The notes under the pieces are model-generated. The model made no database searches, was not told the origin of the DNA, and was given only the letters and a program-made list of their open reading frames with translations. Shown here one piece after another: positions 48,495-59,100 of a stretch of DNA of 64,000 nucleotides. Numbering within the stretch: position 1 is the stretch's first letter; each line of letters opens with the position of its first letter. Location: NCBI GenBank assembly GCA_050084515.1, contig CM114273.1, positions 806,001 through 870,000 of the forward strand, given 5' to 3'. This stretch comes from Blasia pusilla (lineage: Eukaryota; Marchantiophyta; Marchantiopsida; Blasiales). The translations under genes were made by a program, and so were the position numbers.

Positions 48495-48515
48495 AGGCCC
48501 CCGTCAATTCCTTTG
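48430..48515 (-). pseudogene. rrn18: Mitochondrial small-subunit rRNA fragment (nuclear insert)
   Basis: The plus strand reads the complement of the conserved SSU rRNA block (aattaaaccacatgctccac, ccgtcaattcctttg) that is used for universal 16S primers. The variants ggttttgcgcgttg and gtgcaggcccc fit plant mitochondrial 18S better than plastid 16S. Only about 86 bp are present. At 48515 the homology stops abruptly and group II intron sequence begins. Confidence 0.8.
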
Positions 48516-48775
48516 GTAGGGTCGGTACCCATCTCCCATGTGGAAGACATATACCTCCCTCCGAACCATACGTGCCAGTTTCCCGGCATATGGCTCTCCC
48601 TGAAGTTGTCATTCTAGCTTGAATGTCGAAGCCTATAAAACGAACCCAATCGGAACGCGCGTGGACCAAGTTGTCCTTCTTTATCTCTAGGTGCAGGGCA
48701 GATTGAAGGAAATCGTTGATTTCGCCTCTAATGGTCTTACTCAGGTCCTTCGGGCACCGGAAGTGTGGAAATCTT
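48516..48775 (-). pseudogene. 3' part of a group II intron with maturase fragment (nuclear insert)
   Basis: On the minus strand the intron ends ...CCCTAC at 48516, an AY end, exactly where rRNA exon text starts. Domain V is 48563-48596, exactly 34 nt: gagccatatgcc, gggaaac loop, tggcacgtatggttc, with the catalytic AGC near its start. Upstream, 48600-48775 encodes INDFLQSALHLEIKKDNL and ARSDWVRFIGFDIQA, the RT palm-thumb of a group II maturase. Domain X is absent, so an internal deletion lies between RT and domain V. Confidence 0.75.
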
Positions 48776-48878
48776 AAGCACTGACAAGGTATCCGATTCG
48801 GCTAGGAACGTGAATGATGAACCTCAATAAATATGAAAACACACTTAATTGAAAACAAAAGAAAGACCGAAAGTTCAC

Positions 48879-49001
48879 AACCGGCCTTGAAGGAAACAAC
48901 AGGAACTCTACTCCATAGCAACCGGCCTTGAAGGAAACAACAGGAACTCTACTCCATAGCAACCGTCCTTGAAGGAAACAACAGGAGCTCTCTTCCATAG
49001 A
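48879..49001 (+). repeat. 41-bp tandem repeat, three copies
   Basis: The unit aaccggccttgaaggaaaca... is repeated at 48879, 48920 and 48961 with almost no change in the first two copies. It contains no spacers, so it is a minisatellite. Confidence 0.95.
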
Positions 49002-49149
49002 CTCCTTTCAGTAGACGTCTACATCCTCAATCAACTATTCAAAATTCGAATATCGGCAGGTAAGAACCCAATTACGCCCTATGTCAAATGTCAAAACTGG
49101 ACCTCCAACGGACCCACGGGAATCCCTGATCTAGTAAATAGTAAATACG

Positions 49150-49440
49150 AAGTTACGAAGCCTCGACCTGAATTAAAAAAATAATAGAACACACCCACGG
49201 GGAATAATTAGTAAACACGTGTCCTTCACGTGTGGATAATCTAAATGGGGAGAAAAAAACGTAAGGGTCGTAATGAATTAAAAAAATAATCGAATTTACC
49301 CTAAGGGAGGGAGAAAAAAAGGGGAATGGCGGCAAGGGGGCGTAATGAATAAAAAAATAAATAGAATACACGCACGGGAAGGAAGGGTGGGAGAAAAAAT
49401 AATTACTAAACTAAATAATAATAATATTTTTATTTTATAT
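49150..49440. repeat. AT-rich repeat shared with the 34.6-kb locus
   Basis: gaattaaaaaaataat occurs three times in variant form (near 49168, 49271 and 49341), with gggagaaaaaa blocks between. The section 49204-49300 resembles 34655-34740. Probably a dispersed MITE-like repeat. Confidence 0.45.
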
Positions 49441-49805
49441 AATAATATTTTAAAGAGTTAATATGGACGTGCCGTGAGTAAGAGGACACACTTTGTTATT
49501 ATGGGTCTGAATTGTTTGGACTTGAATTGGTTGAATGAGGTATGGAGGGGACGAGACGAGGCAGTATTTTTAACTATACCAGTATTTTATTGGTGTTTTT
49601 GGAAAAGGGGCGTTTTCTCTTTATGGGAAGGTTTATCCCCACCAGTTCTTACAATTGTTTTTTGGGCAAGATGTTTTGTAGATAATTTCTTGTTTGCTGC
49701 CTATTTTTATCAAAACCAGTTATTTTCTTTAAATTCTCCATTTACTTCCATTGTTTCTAATGTGTTCCTTTTCACGAGTCAACTTCTAGCTGGAAATGAA
49801 CTATA
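49441..49805. other. Unassigned DNA
   Basis: An open frame at 49474-49809 has no recognisable domain and a noncoding-like composition. Confidence 0.35.
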
Positions 49806-49995
49806 CTAGTATGGTACCCGTGCTATGCACGGGAAATAAAAAAGTGCTTAAAGAATTTTTGTTAATGTATAACCCGTGAAGGGAAGGAATTAATGATGTT
49901 GCATACAAATTCAAACTTTTTTTCTTACTGCCCGTAGCATGTGAAATAGAGAGGTGTTTGCAAATCAAAAAATCACTCTCCCATAATAATATAGA
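49806..49995 (-). mobile_element. Short non-autonomous Helitron, best-preserved 3' hairpin
   Basis: 190 bp in reverse orientation. CTAG at 49806, then the 3' hairpin cccgtgctatgcacggg (49817-49833), family body with tttcttactgcccgtag, and the 5' end AATATAGA at 49995. Both termini fit Helitron rules. Confidence 0.75.
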
Positions 49996-50734
49996 TTTCC
50001 CCTAGCGCATGGGGGGTGCTAAGAACCCTTCTTACAAACAATTCTCCAAAGAGATCACTCTTTGTAAGATGGGCTTCGCTAAACCTATCTAACACTAAAA
50101 GTTGAATTACAAACATGTTGAACCTTTATGGAGGGGGTAGAACCCATTTCATCTCCTTGGTTATCTTCAATAGGAGTAGAAGAAAAAAGTGTGGATTAGC
50201 ATTAGCATCCTAATGCATATTTATTCTTAATTATTTTTTTTCCAAAAATCAGTTGCAAATATTAAAGCTTCACCAACATGAGAAATCTCACATTGCTCCT
50301 CCATGTTTGCTCTCTAAAGATAATCTCTAAACTTATGACATTCCTGAGCTTGTTCTTGATTACATTTTGAATGCCCTCTCACATGTTGCTATCGACACAC
50401 ACTGCACTCTAGAAATGCAACCTAAGATGTTGCACTCAATGGAGGATTGCAACATACTATTTCTCGATATTCAATGCTAGAGGACCAATAACCAATAACA
50501 TCTCCAATCACCAACAAACACAATATTTCCTAAAATCGACATGTTACGTTAGACAAAGCTTACGAAAATATCCTACCTATCTAGGGTAAGCGCTACCACA
50601 GTGGTCCATGTTAAGGGTTTGGCATATTTCATGATATGTGTGGAGTGACACGGAGTGACTCGAGACTAGGCAATAAGACCAAACATTGGAAAATTTGAAG
50701 GAAAATGCACATGGGAAGCATGGCCTCCTCTAAA
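49996..50734. other. Unassigned AT-rich DNA
   Basis: No gene or known repeat recognised. Confidence 0.4.
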
Positions 50735-50800
50735 TCTATATTATTATGGGAGATTTCCATCTTCATTTTCAAACACCTCTCCTTCTGACACATGGTGCTT
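50735..50800 (+). mobile_element. Truncated short Helitron 5' end
   Basis: TCTATATTATTATGGGAG, ttttcaaacacctctcc and tctgacacatgg match the family. The 3' portion is missing. Confidence 0.55.
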
Positions 50801-51884
50801 TCATTGAACGCCATTCTGAGACTCACTTGGGGGTCGGTTAACAAGGTTGCATGTGGACAAAGTCCGTGTCTGTGGACATGTCAATATCGGTGGACTTACG
50901 TCTGTTCTATGGAAGGACTTGTCCATATGGACCCCATCTCCCCCTTTTTTCTTATCCCCCCACTTGCCTCTATGTTCAGACGTTCCGCACGTTTGTGTTG
51001 CTTCCTTTCCCCACCTTCACCACAAGCTATAAGTGTGGGCCACACCTCTTGCAATTCATGTCTGTGGACATGTCCATGCTTGTCCGTCCATATCCGCCCA
51101 AGGGACGAACTTTTTTGTTTTTGTGTAAGCATGTGAATTAAGTTATTGGGTCACGTTTAGAGAAATTAAAGTTGTGGATTCTAGAATTTCCTCTCAACTC
51201 AAAGTGTGAATTATTCTAATACGATTTTTCAAAAATTTTCACCTCTCCATTTCGAATCCCCCTTTGAATAATAATTGATTGATTTTCAAGTCCAACATCT
51301 TCTCATTGCTAGCCCAGATCAACATACTTGCATAATCAGAACTAGTCGATGCCCACATAATGCAAGAGTTAGAAATGATGGTTAATTGAGAAGTTAGAAA
51401 AATCCTTTTACAATAATTCCCTTGAGTTTTGACCGCTTCTAGTGATTTCTTCTCTAGCAAATTTACTTTATTAGTGTAGGATGAAACACACTTTATGTGT
51501 GGATTTTATCTCATAAGTGAAGGAAGCCAACACCATGAAGGAAACGAGAACTCTTGATGGCAGTGGTAAGTTTTCATTCCTGCAAGAGAATCAGGGAAGG
51601 GTGCAACCTCTCAGAAAATTATGTGTTAGAGAAGAATGGTTTGAAGATATTGGGGGAACGAGAAGAAAGTGAAGAAGCTGGCTAAAATGCCTTAAAAGAA
51701 TGGACTCAGAGGAAAAAAAAGAATCAATCAAGTAGCCAACATGTCGGAATCCGACAGGTTGGAGGGCTTCAAAAGTGGAAAAATGCACAAGTACCAAATG
51801 AAGAATAGAAAAGAAAGAGAATAAAACGATTAGAAGCCTATCAACCTGACATGCAACCTGTCGAAATCCGAGAGATTGCATGTG
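50801..51884. other. Unassigned DNA
   Basis: tgtctgtggacatgtc occurs near 50867 and near 51059, with a related cggtggacttacg between. No gene recognised. Open frames here overlap on both strands and lack domains. Confidence 0.35.
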
Positions 51885-51925
51885 TTTACAAATAAGAAAA
51901 ACACTCTCCAATGATAATATAAATG
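51885..51925 (-). mobile_element. Helitron end fragment
   Basis: gtttacaaataagaaaaaca, then ctctccaatgataatata, is the reverse of the family 5' end. Only about 40 bp remain. Confidence 0.45.
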
Positions 51926-52009
51926 AGAAAATCATATCCCAAATAAAATAAAGAAAGAAAAACCCTAAATGATAAGACTAGCAAATCCCTATACCTTCCC
52001 ATAAGTATA

Positions 52010-52244
52010 CTAGTGGGCAACCCGTGCCATGGACGCGAGTGAGGGGACTCAATATGTTACGCACAATTTTTTTTCTTGTTGCCCATAGAAAGATAAACAT
52101 TTTCTTATTTATTATAAGATAGGAAACATTTTATCATAGAAAGAGAAACATTTTCTTACTTATTGTAAAAAAACATTTTCTTACATGCCCCATATCAAAG
52201 AAGGTATTTGCTAATCCACATTACACTCTCCAATAATAATATAA
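52010..52244 (-). mobile_element. Short non-autonomous Helitron
   Basis: CTAG at 52010, a decayed hairpin (gggcaacccgtgccatgg), and a body in which gaaacattttcttac-type blocks are repeated. It ends cactctccaataataatata. Confidence 0.6.
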
Positions 52245-55052
52245 TTACTAAAAAACACACTAACGTGAAAGAGAAAGTGCTCCAATGAGCACACGAATAC
52301 AAAATTTAAAAATTTATACATGCGTCTCAGATTTGAACTCCCCACTCCTTAACACGTGTCATTCGGGCTAATGCACTCCTGACACGTGTCAATTTCTTCC
52401 AAATTTTAAAAAAAAATCTGAGCGTTTCCTTTGGTAGACCTGCATGCGATTTTAGTATTTTTAGAGCCCGCCGTTTTCGAAGTCGGCCTCGCACTAGTGG
52501 CCTTTCATGGAAGCCGAGAAGGGAAAGGGGAATGAGAAAACTTGCTCCCATCCCAAGGAAAGGGAAGAGAAATGATTGCAATTGTATTTCAGGGAAGCTG
52601 CGGAGGGAGAGTGAGTTCCGGTGAAATGAAAAAAGAAGCGCCCCAATCCCAAGAAAGGCAAGAGGCGATGATTGAAAATGGTCGGGTTTTCATGGAAGCT
52701 CGGTAGGGACAGTGAAACGAGAAATCTCAGCCATATGGAGGATTTGCGCTCGCATGCTGTCCTAATCATGGCACGTTCAGCCATCGTTACGGATGAGAGC
52801 CGGTGCAGGTCGTATGTTCTTGCGATTTCCAGCAGTGCGAGTACGAAACGAAGCCAGGAAGTGTCCAGATTTCGTGTCTGGACTCTGGAATCCAGGAAGA
52901 GTTTTCCACGGGCTTATTGCTGTTGGAGCGACTATGAGCCAACATAGAACGCGCGACAGCTCATTGAGAAAGTCAGCCAGTGAGTGATGTTGGCCGTTCC
53001 TAGATTTTTGGTTTCACCAGCGCGTTCAGGATAAGCTAGGTCCATGAATAGCTACAGAATCCAAGGCCGGCCAATCAGCACGCATTCCGTGTCCCGCTTC
53101 GCAATGGCGAGGTTGCATTTTGTCGAGACAGCCGAGGGCACATTATAATTATTTGCGCGAGGTACATGTGAGACGCGAAAGTGGAATGAAAATACAAGAG
53201 GACGAGAGGTACATGTGAGACGGTGACACCCTGTGATCGTGAGAAAATGCTCATGCTATGCTCACGCTCATCCCGCTCCATCTGAAATTGACGGTGCGGC
53301 ACCGGTGCGGATGCTTTCCGGACATTGCTGTTGTCCAGGCATGTCCCGGTCTCATCAGCCCCGGCCTACCTGTCTGGTGAATGCCGAAGGCGGATCGCTC
53401 TGCTTCGTTCGATTGCGTATCGGAGCGTCGGATCCGACTCCCGTAGGAGCGTGTCCAATCGATCTGCAGTGAAGAGATTGACATAACTCACTCGGGAATA
53501 AATCGAGTTTCTGTCTCTTGTGTCTCTACTGCAAATGCTCCAGTGGCGTTCTTTCGCCAGTTAGTTTTGGTGAGCCTTCCCAATTCCCTGCACGGCCGTA
53601 GATTCAAAACGGGAAGCAACTTACGATTACACGCCACTCCTTTCTTTGATTGATGGTTAACGTCTCCTCCATGGAAAATGGGGAAGTCCTGATTTGATTT
53701 GAACTGTGATGCTTACGAATCTCAACCGAGTTTTACTGAGTTCGGAATCCCTACTCACACCTTCTAATCCGATGAACGGGTTAGGTTGTTGGTGGCAGTT
53801 GTGACAATCATGTACGCAGCCATGACGGTAATTCAGCGCGCGCCCCGAGGATTTAGTTAGTCCGTCGAAATAGACTGGTACATAAATTCGTAATGTATTT
53901 ATCACACAAGTACGTACGTCCATAATCGGTACGTATGAGAAATTCGTCTTACCCTCTGAAATGAGCTCCCGATCCAAGTGCTTCCAGGGCCTAAGATGCG
54001 GGATTCTTCATGCCGTGGAGCTTTGCAAGCAACTGGCTGGCGTTGAAATCAACTTCCGTAGCCGACGCGCGGAAGGATGTTGGTAGCCTCGCATTGCAAC
54101 TCATGGTCTGGTGAGAATCGGTGTCGGCATTGTGTCCCCCTAAACTTGGGAAGCGCGATCACACGTACCATACACATTCTCAGACTCTGACGCCGGATTC
54201 CCTCTCCTGTCATTTCTAAGACTTCGGTTGCGCATCCGAAAAGTCGTACAGAGCGAATTGCACCAAAAGTCCAAGATCGATTCGGATTAGAATTTCTAAA
54301 GATTAGCTCCTTCGTAAGTTGTCAGAAGAACAGAATTCTTACGCCTAGACCCTTTGAATATCTTTCAGTCGTCTGATTTGATTTCTCTGAGCTTGCGTAA
54401 GTGTGAACGAACAGCGTGACAGTAAGTCTTTTTCTATCATGATGGAGAAACATGAGGAACTGCGAGCGGGCAATTCCAATTTGAACATCCGAAATGGCAA
54501 AGTTGAAACAGATGTCTACGACTTTGAGGATTTCGAGCTCTTATTGTTTAACAATTTTCATTCTTACGGTGTATTAGCGAGGCTAAGTCGTGGACATTCA
54601 CAAAGGATTGACGTTAATTACTCGTGACAAGATCCTGTGCTCTGCATTGTGATATGACTTCAGCCCTCGCCCTCGCTGTAAGCTCTATGTAAGCAGTTTG
54701 CGAACTTAGACCCATGCCCCGATTTGAAAAGCTACAGCCTGCACGGTTCTGTTTGCTCCCACTCTCTGTGGTCGATTATATATATATATATATATGCCCC
54801 TGTGAGTCAATTATAGAAGTTGTCCAATCTAGACATAGAAACTCGCAATTTTGACAGCCTATCCGGTGGAAGAGAAGGCTATGGCCTAAGACCGGTTTCT
54901 CCTTTGTCTTTCACCTTCGTTTACTTCCTCACACTTCTCTATTGCGTCCCTCAAACTTGCACCAGCACCGATGACGCTTCTAGAGGCAGGCACTCGAAGT
55001 CTTTAGTGCAGATTAGTTCAGTAGGCCTGCAAGAATTTCAATATTGATTGGT
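52245..55052. other. Unassigned intergenic DNA
   Basis: No gene recognised. gaggtacatgtgagacg is repeated at about 53158 and 53206, and a (TA)n run lies at 54776-54794. Confidence 0.4.
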
Positions 55053-55358
55053 TGAGTGGGGTCTTTTATGACAGTGAGTGGAGAAAGATTGAGAGTGAGG
55101 AGTTTTCACAGCGGAACGTTTCAATTTTGCATCATGAGACGCCCGATTCAACAGAACTAGCGACAGAACATAGACGACAGAATTACTGAGTGGGGTCTTT
55201 ATCACAGTGAGTGGAAAAAGGTTGGGAGTGAACAGTTTCCACAGCGGAAAGTTCCAATTGCGCAGCATGGGACGCCCGATCCAACAGGACTAGAGACTGA
55301 ACAGAGACGACGCCCGATTCAACAGGACTGAAGACTGAACAGAGACGACAGAATTAGT
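55053..55358 (+). repeat. 134-bp tandem repeat, two and a partial copy
   Basis: tgagtggggtctttt starts at 55053 and again at 55187. The tail cgcccgattcaacagg...gacgacagaatta recurs a third time from about 55312. Divergence is moderate. Confidence 0.85.
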
Positions 55359-56124
55359 AGCTGCGATTACCGCAAACGTCATAGACGAAATGTAAACTTT
55401 AAAATACGCCGTCAAACTATTACGCTACGCTAGTCATTGATCGGGGGCCCCCTCTTCAAAATGTAGTGAGTCATTTGTTTGACGTTTGTGGGTTATAACC
55501 CAAATTTGTATCTACTAAAAATTATATACAACTCTATATTATTATGCACTTGTAGGATGACATTTGTACTCTAGGGTAATTAACACGTGTGGTTTTTAAA
55601 GCCAAAGCATGTAAATTCTCTCAAACGTACGAAGTTTGTCACCTTGGCTATCATTGGGTGGTGCCTTTGCCTAGCACAGGCACCGCCCAATGATAGTATA
55701 AATTTGGGTTGGAGAAGTTGTTCGGAGTAAGGCGAGGACGAGATTCTCAAGTGTCAATTCTTCTACACTAATCTTTTTAAGTTTGACTGAAAGGTTTGGA
55801 GGAATTTTATAGAGAGAGTTGCTTAAGAGGCCCCCTACCCACTTACTACCCCTATAGCGGCCCCCTACAAACTATCATTTCTAAATAGGCCCCTTTAGGA
55901 TGCCACGTAGGTTGCTGTACAGGTAAGTCCCAAGTGTTCTTGTAATTTGTTGTTGTATAAAGCTGACTGCAAGTTATGGGAGCACACCGTAGTCCACGCC
56001 TCATGACGCAGTTGAGAAATGTGGTATCCTGAGCCAGATTCACCACATGTAAATGCAGAGATCATCTCAGAGTTTTTCCTGAATATTCTCATTATGCACT
56101 GTTCATCTGCCTGCTTATTCGAGA
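55359..56124. other. Region upstream of the MULE transposase
   Basis: Holds a hairpin (55648-55696) and paired ggccccctac blocks (about 55830 and 55859). MULE terminal inverted repeats may lie here, but I could not match them to the 3' side. Confidence 0.35.
55648..55696. repeat. 19-bp-arm hairpin
   Basis: ctatcattgggtggtgcct (55648-55666) and aggcaccgcccaatgatag (55678-55696) pair with one mismatch around an 11-base loop. Its outer end resembles a Helitron start in reverse, so it may be a related small element. Confidence 0.8.
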
Positions 56125-59100
56125 ATGGATGGTAGAGAACCGTTTAGAGATCTCTTGGAGATGTCGCCCACCGATTTTGCTTCAGTGTTACACCGACACT
56201 TCTTCCCCGTGGATGAGAAGGGTATATTCGCCGGTGAAGAGGAGGAACACAGGAAGTGTGTTGCATATGGTCGGCGGCCATTCCACTCAGACTCTCAAGC
56301 CGCCTTTGAACAGTGGAAAGCAAACACATTCAAGAAGGAGCCTAATCTCGAAGGATATAGCTTGGAAGAAGGTAAGGATTCTTGACTACCACTCGCTCTC
56401 TCTCCTCCGTCTACTATCAAGCACTGATGAAGTAGGAGAATGTCTCTAAAGATTTTAGCCGCCAAGGCGGAAATCTCGGCTGCTATTTTTCACTCAGAGT
56501 CATTGAGAAGGAGCCTAATTTGGAAGGATACAACTTGGAAGAAGGTAAGGAGTATCGACTAGCACTCGCTCTCTCCTCCGGCTACTACCAAAATCGATGA
56601 AGTAGGAGAATGTCTTAGCAAATTTTAGCCGCCAAGGCAAAAATGTCGGCTATTTGCAGTCATTGACTACTATCTTCGATGTTTTGCAGTCCAGAGACAG
56701 GCCAAACGGATCCGTTTGAATGAAGTCTTCACAAATTTTGATGACTTCGAGTTTGCATTGGATTGTTGGTGCTCCTTGAATTCTAGAGCGAAGAGTTGTG
56801 CGCGGACAAAGAAATGGTATCGACTTCGCACTTGTAGATATGGTGCTAACATAAGAGGGAAAGGTCCGCCAGAAGAAATGGTGCCAAAGTCCTGCTCTGG
56901 CAAGGAACCTTTTCAAGAAGATGTTGAGAATCCCGCTGGTGAGGAATGGATGAGACACCTGCAATGTCAAGTGGATACCCCTTTAAGAGACATTATCGGT
57001 CCCATAGACGCAAGGTTTAACAAGCAAGGCGGCCTACTTGGTAGTCTTGAATTGGATTGGGCAGAAGGAAATAGCTGCGAACGTTTACCTTCAACCTGTG
57101 GTATAACCGTTGGAGCCCCCTTGGCGGCTACGAACATGTTGTTGGCCGGAGTTTCCACATGGCCTCCTAAAGATACGACAAACATGGAGGCCCACTTTAC
57201 AAAGACGACTTCAAAGCAGGGTGAACCGAATTTGCCAAATGTGACTATAGGTTCATTGTCCCCTTTGGCTCATAGTTGCTCAGCGGCTATTAGCAATATT
57301 GACCAGGCTAGTGGGGAGCCGATGTTAAATGTATGGATGGAGAGGGAAAGCATATCCGACCCCAGAATTTGCAGACAATCGGGTGGGATGGGACCAGCAT
57401 GGCGTCCACAACATAGTAAGCGACCTAACCAACCCATTTTCAAAAATACATTCACTGAAGTAGTAGCACCCTTGAACGAGCCCATGCAGAGAAGAAGAAA
57501 GCGCGGTGAAACATCAAATGATAAAACAACACTTGGGATTGCTCGGAATGGTGTATGTGGAGAGTTTACGAGGTACATGTGTGTGCCAAATGACAAAGTG
57601 CGTCCCTCTTGTGAATGGAGAGTAAGATGCCAACGACATAAGAATGGTGGCGGTTACCGATAATCAGATGCAACTGAAGCACACATGCCAGGACACATTC
57701 ACATATGGAGAGGTCCTACTCATAAAGCAAAGTGGTTGGCAATAGTTATGGCAGATAGGGTTGAGAATCAACCCAACATTCCTGTGGGCAGACTTGTAAA
57801 TGTCCTAGCCCAAAACTATAAAATACAAACAACATACTTTCCCGCATGGAGATGCAAGGAAATATGTCGAGATTGGATGAATGGCGGCGAACGGGCAAGT
57901 TTCGACATGATCCCTGCTTTCATTGATTGTGTGAAGGAAGCTGATCCTCTTGCAATGGCTGCATGGGATGTTTGGGACTCACAATCCGCGAGGTTCAAAC
58001 GATTATTCATCGGTCCTTTAGCTATGAAATCCGTTATACCTTTTGTGCAGAAGGTAGTCCGGTTGGATGCATGTCATACAAAGAACAGGAAATATCCAGT
58101 CCAGATTTTCATAGCATCAATGTTGGATGGAAACTCGAACACAATAATTGTAGCCTATGGTATTTGCCCTCGTGAAAGCAATGAGGATTGGGAATGGTTT
58201 TTTTCATATTTGAAGAAGGCTATTCCTACCCTCGACGATCCAAATGTAGTAATCGTGTCAGATAGGCAGAAGGGTCTATTACATGATGTTCATGCAGTTT
58301 TCCCATATAATATTCACAGCATGTGTGCCCAACATCTGAGAGCAAATGTGAAGTCACGTTATGGAAAATTGGCGGAGGAGTATTTCATCTGCTGCCTTTA
58401 TGCAAGGACAAGGCAAAAGTAAGTATCCCTAGGCAAAAGCTTGGCTATCCACATACCTTCATATGATTTGTGCAACTTTCTGGCGACTATTTACAGTAGT
58501 TCTCATTCTTAGCATTGAATGTGTAAGTCGTTGGAGCATTCACTTGGCATCTCCATTACCTTTTCTGGCGGTTATTTATAGTAGGTTTTCTGTTGGCGCC
58601 TAATTTGTGAGTTGGCGGAAGCATCAGTTGGCATATTTTCCTTTAAGCAACGATTATTTTTTACCTTTGTTGGTGGCTATTTACAGTAGGTTCTCTGTTG
58701 GAGCTTAATTTTTTAGTCGGCGGAACCATCAGTTGGCATATTTTCCTTTAAGCGACAAATTGTTTTTACCTTCCTTGAAGGCTATGTACTGTAGGTTCTC
58801 TGTTGGCGCTTAACTTGTAAGTCGGTGGCTATTTTCCCAACATATTAAGCAGTTTCATACGGATGTCCACGTTTGAATTTTGGTTGTCAGAGATGGAGAG
58901 GCATCATATTCAGAAGATAAGCGATGCAGCAGCTTATATTCGAGAAATCGAACCCGAAAAGTTTGCAAGGTGTACATTTCCATTGCCTTGATATGGCAAA
59001 CTAACTTCGAATTTGGTGGAGGTTATAAATTCTGCGATCAAGCCTATCACAGAAAGTCCTCCTTTGGGCATTGCATGTGGCATGTGGAATTATATGATGA

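Noticed and set aside
48430-48515. Functional rRNA gene
   Set aside because: Only about 86 bp joined to a deleted intron in nuclear surroundings. A mitochondrial insert explains it.
48879-49001. Three regular repeats, CRISPR-like at first sight
   Set aside because: The units are contiguous without spacers and the genome is eukaryotic. It is a minisatellite.
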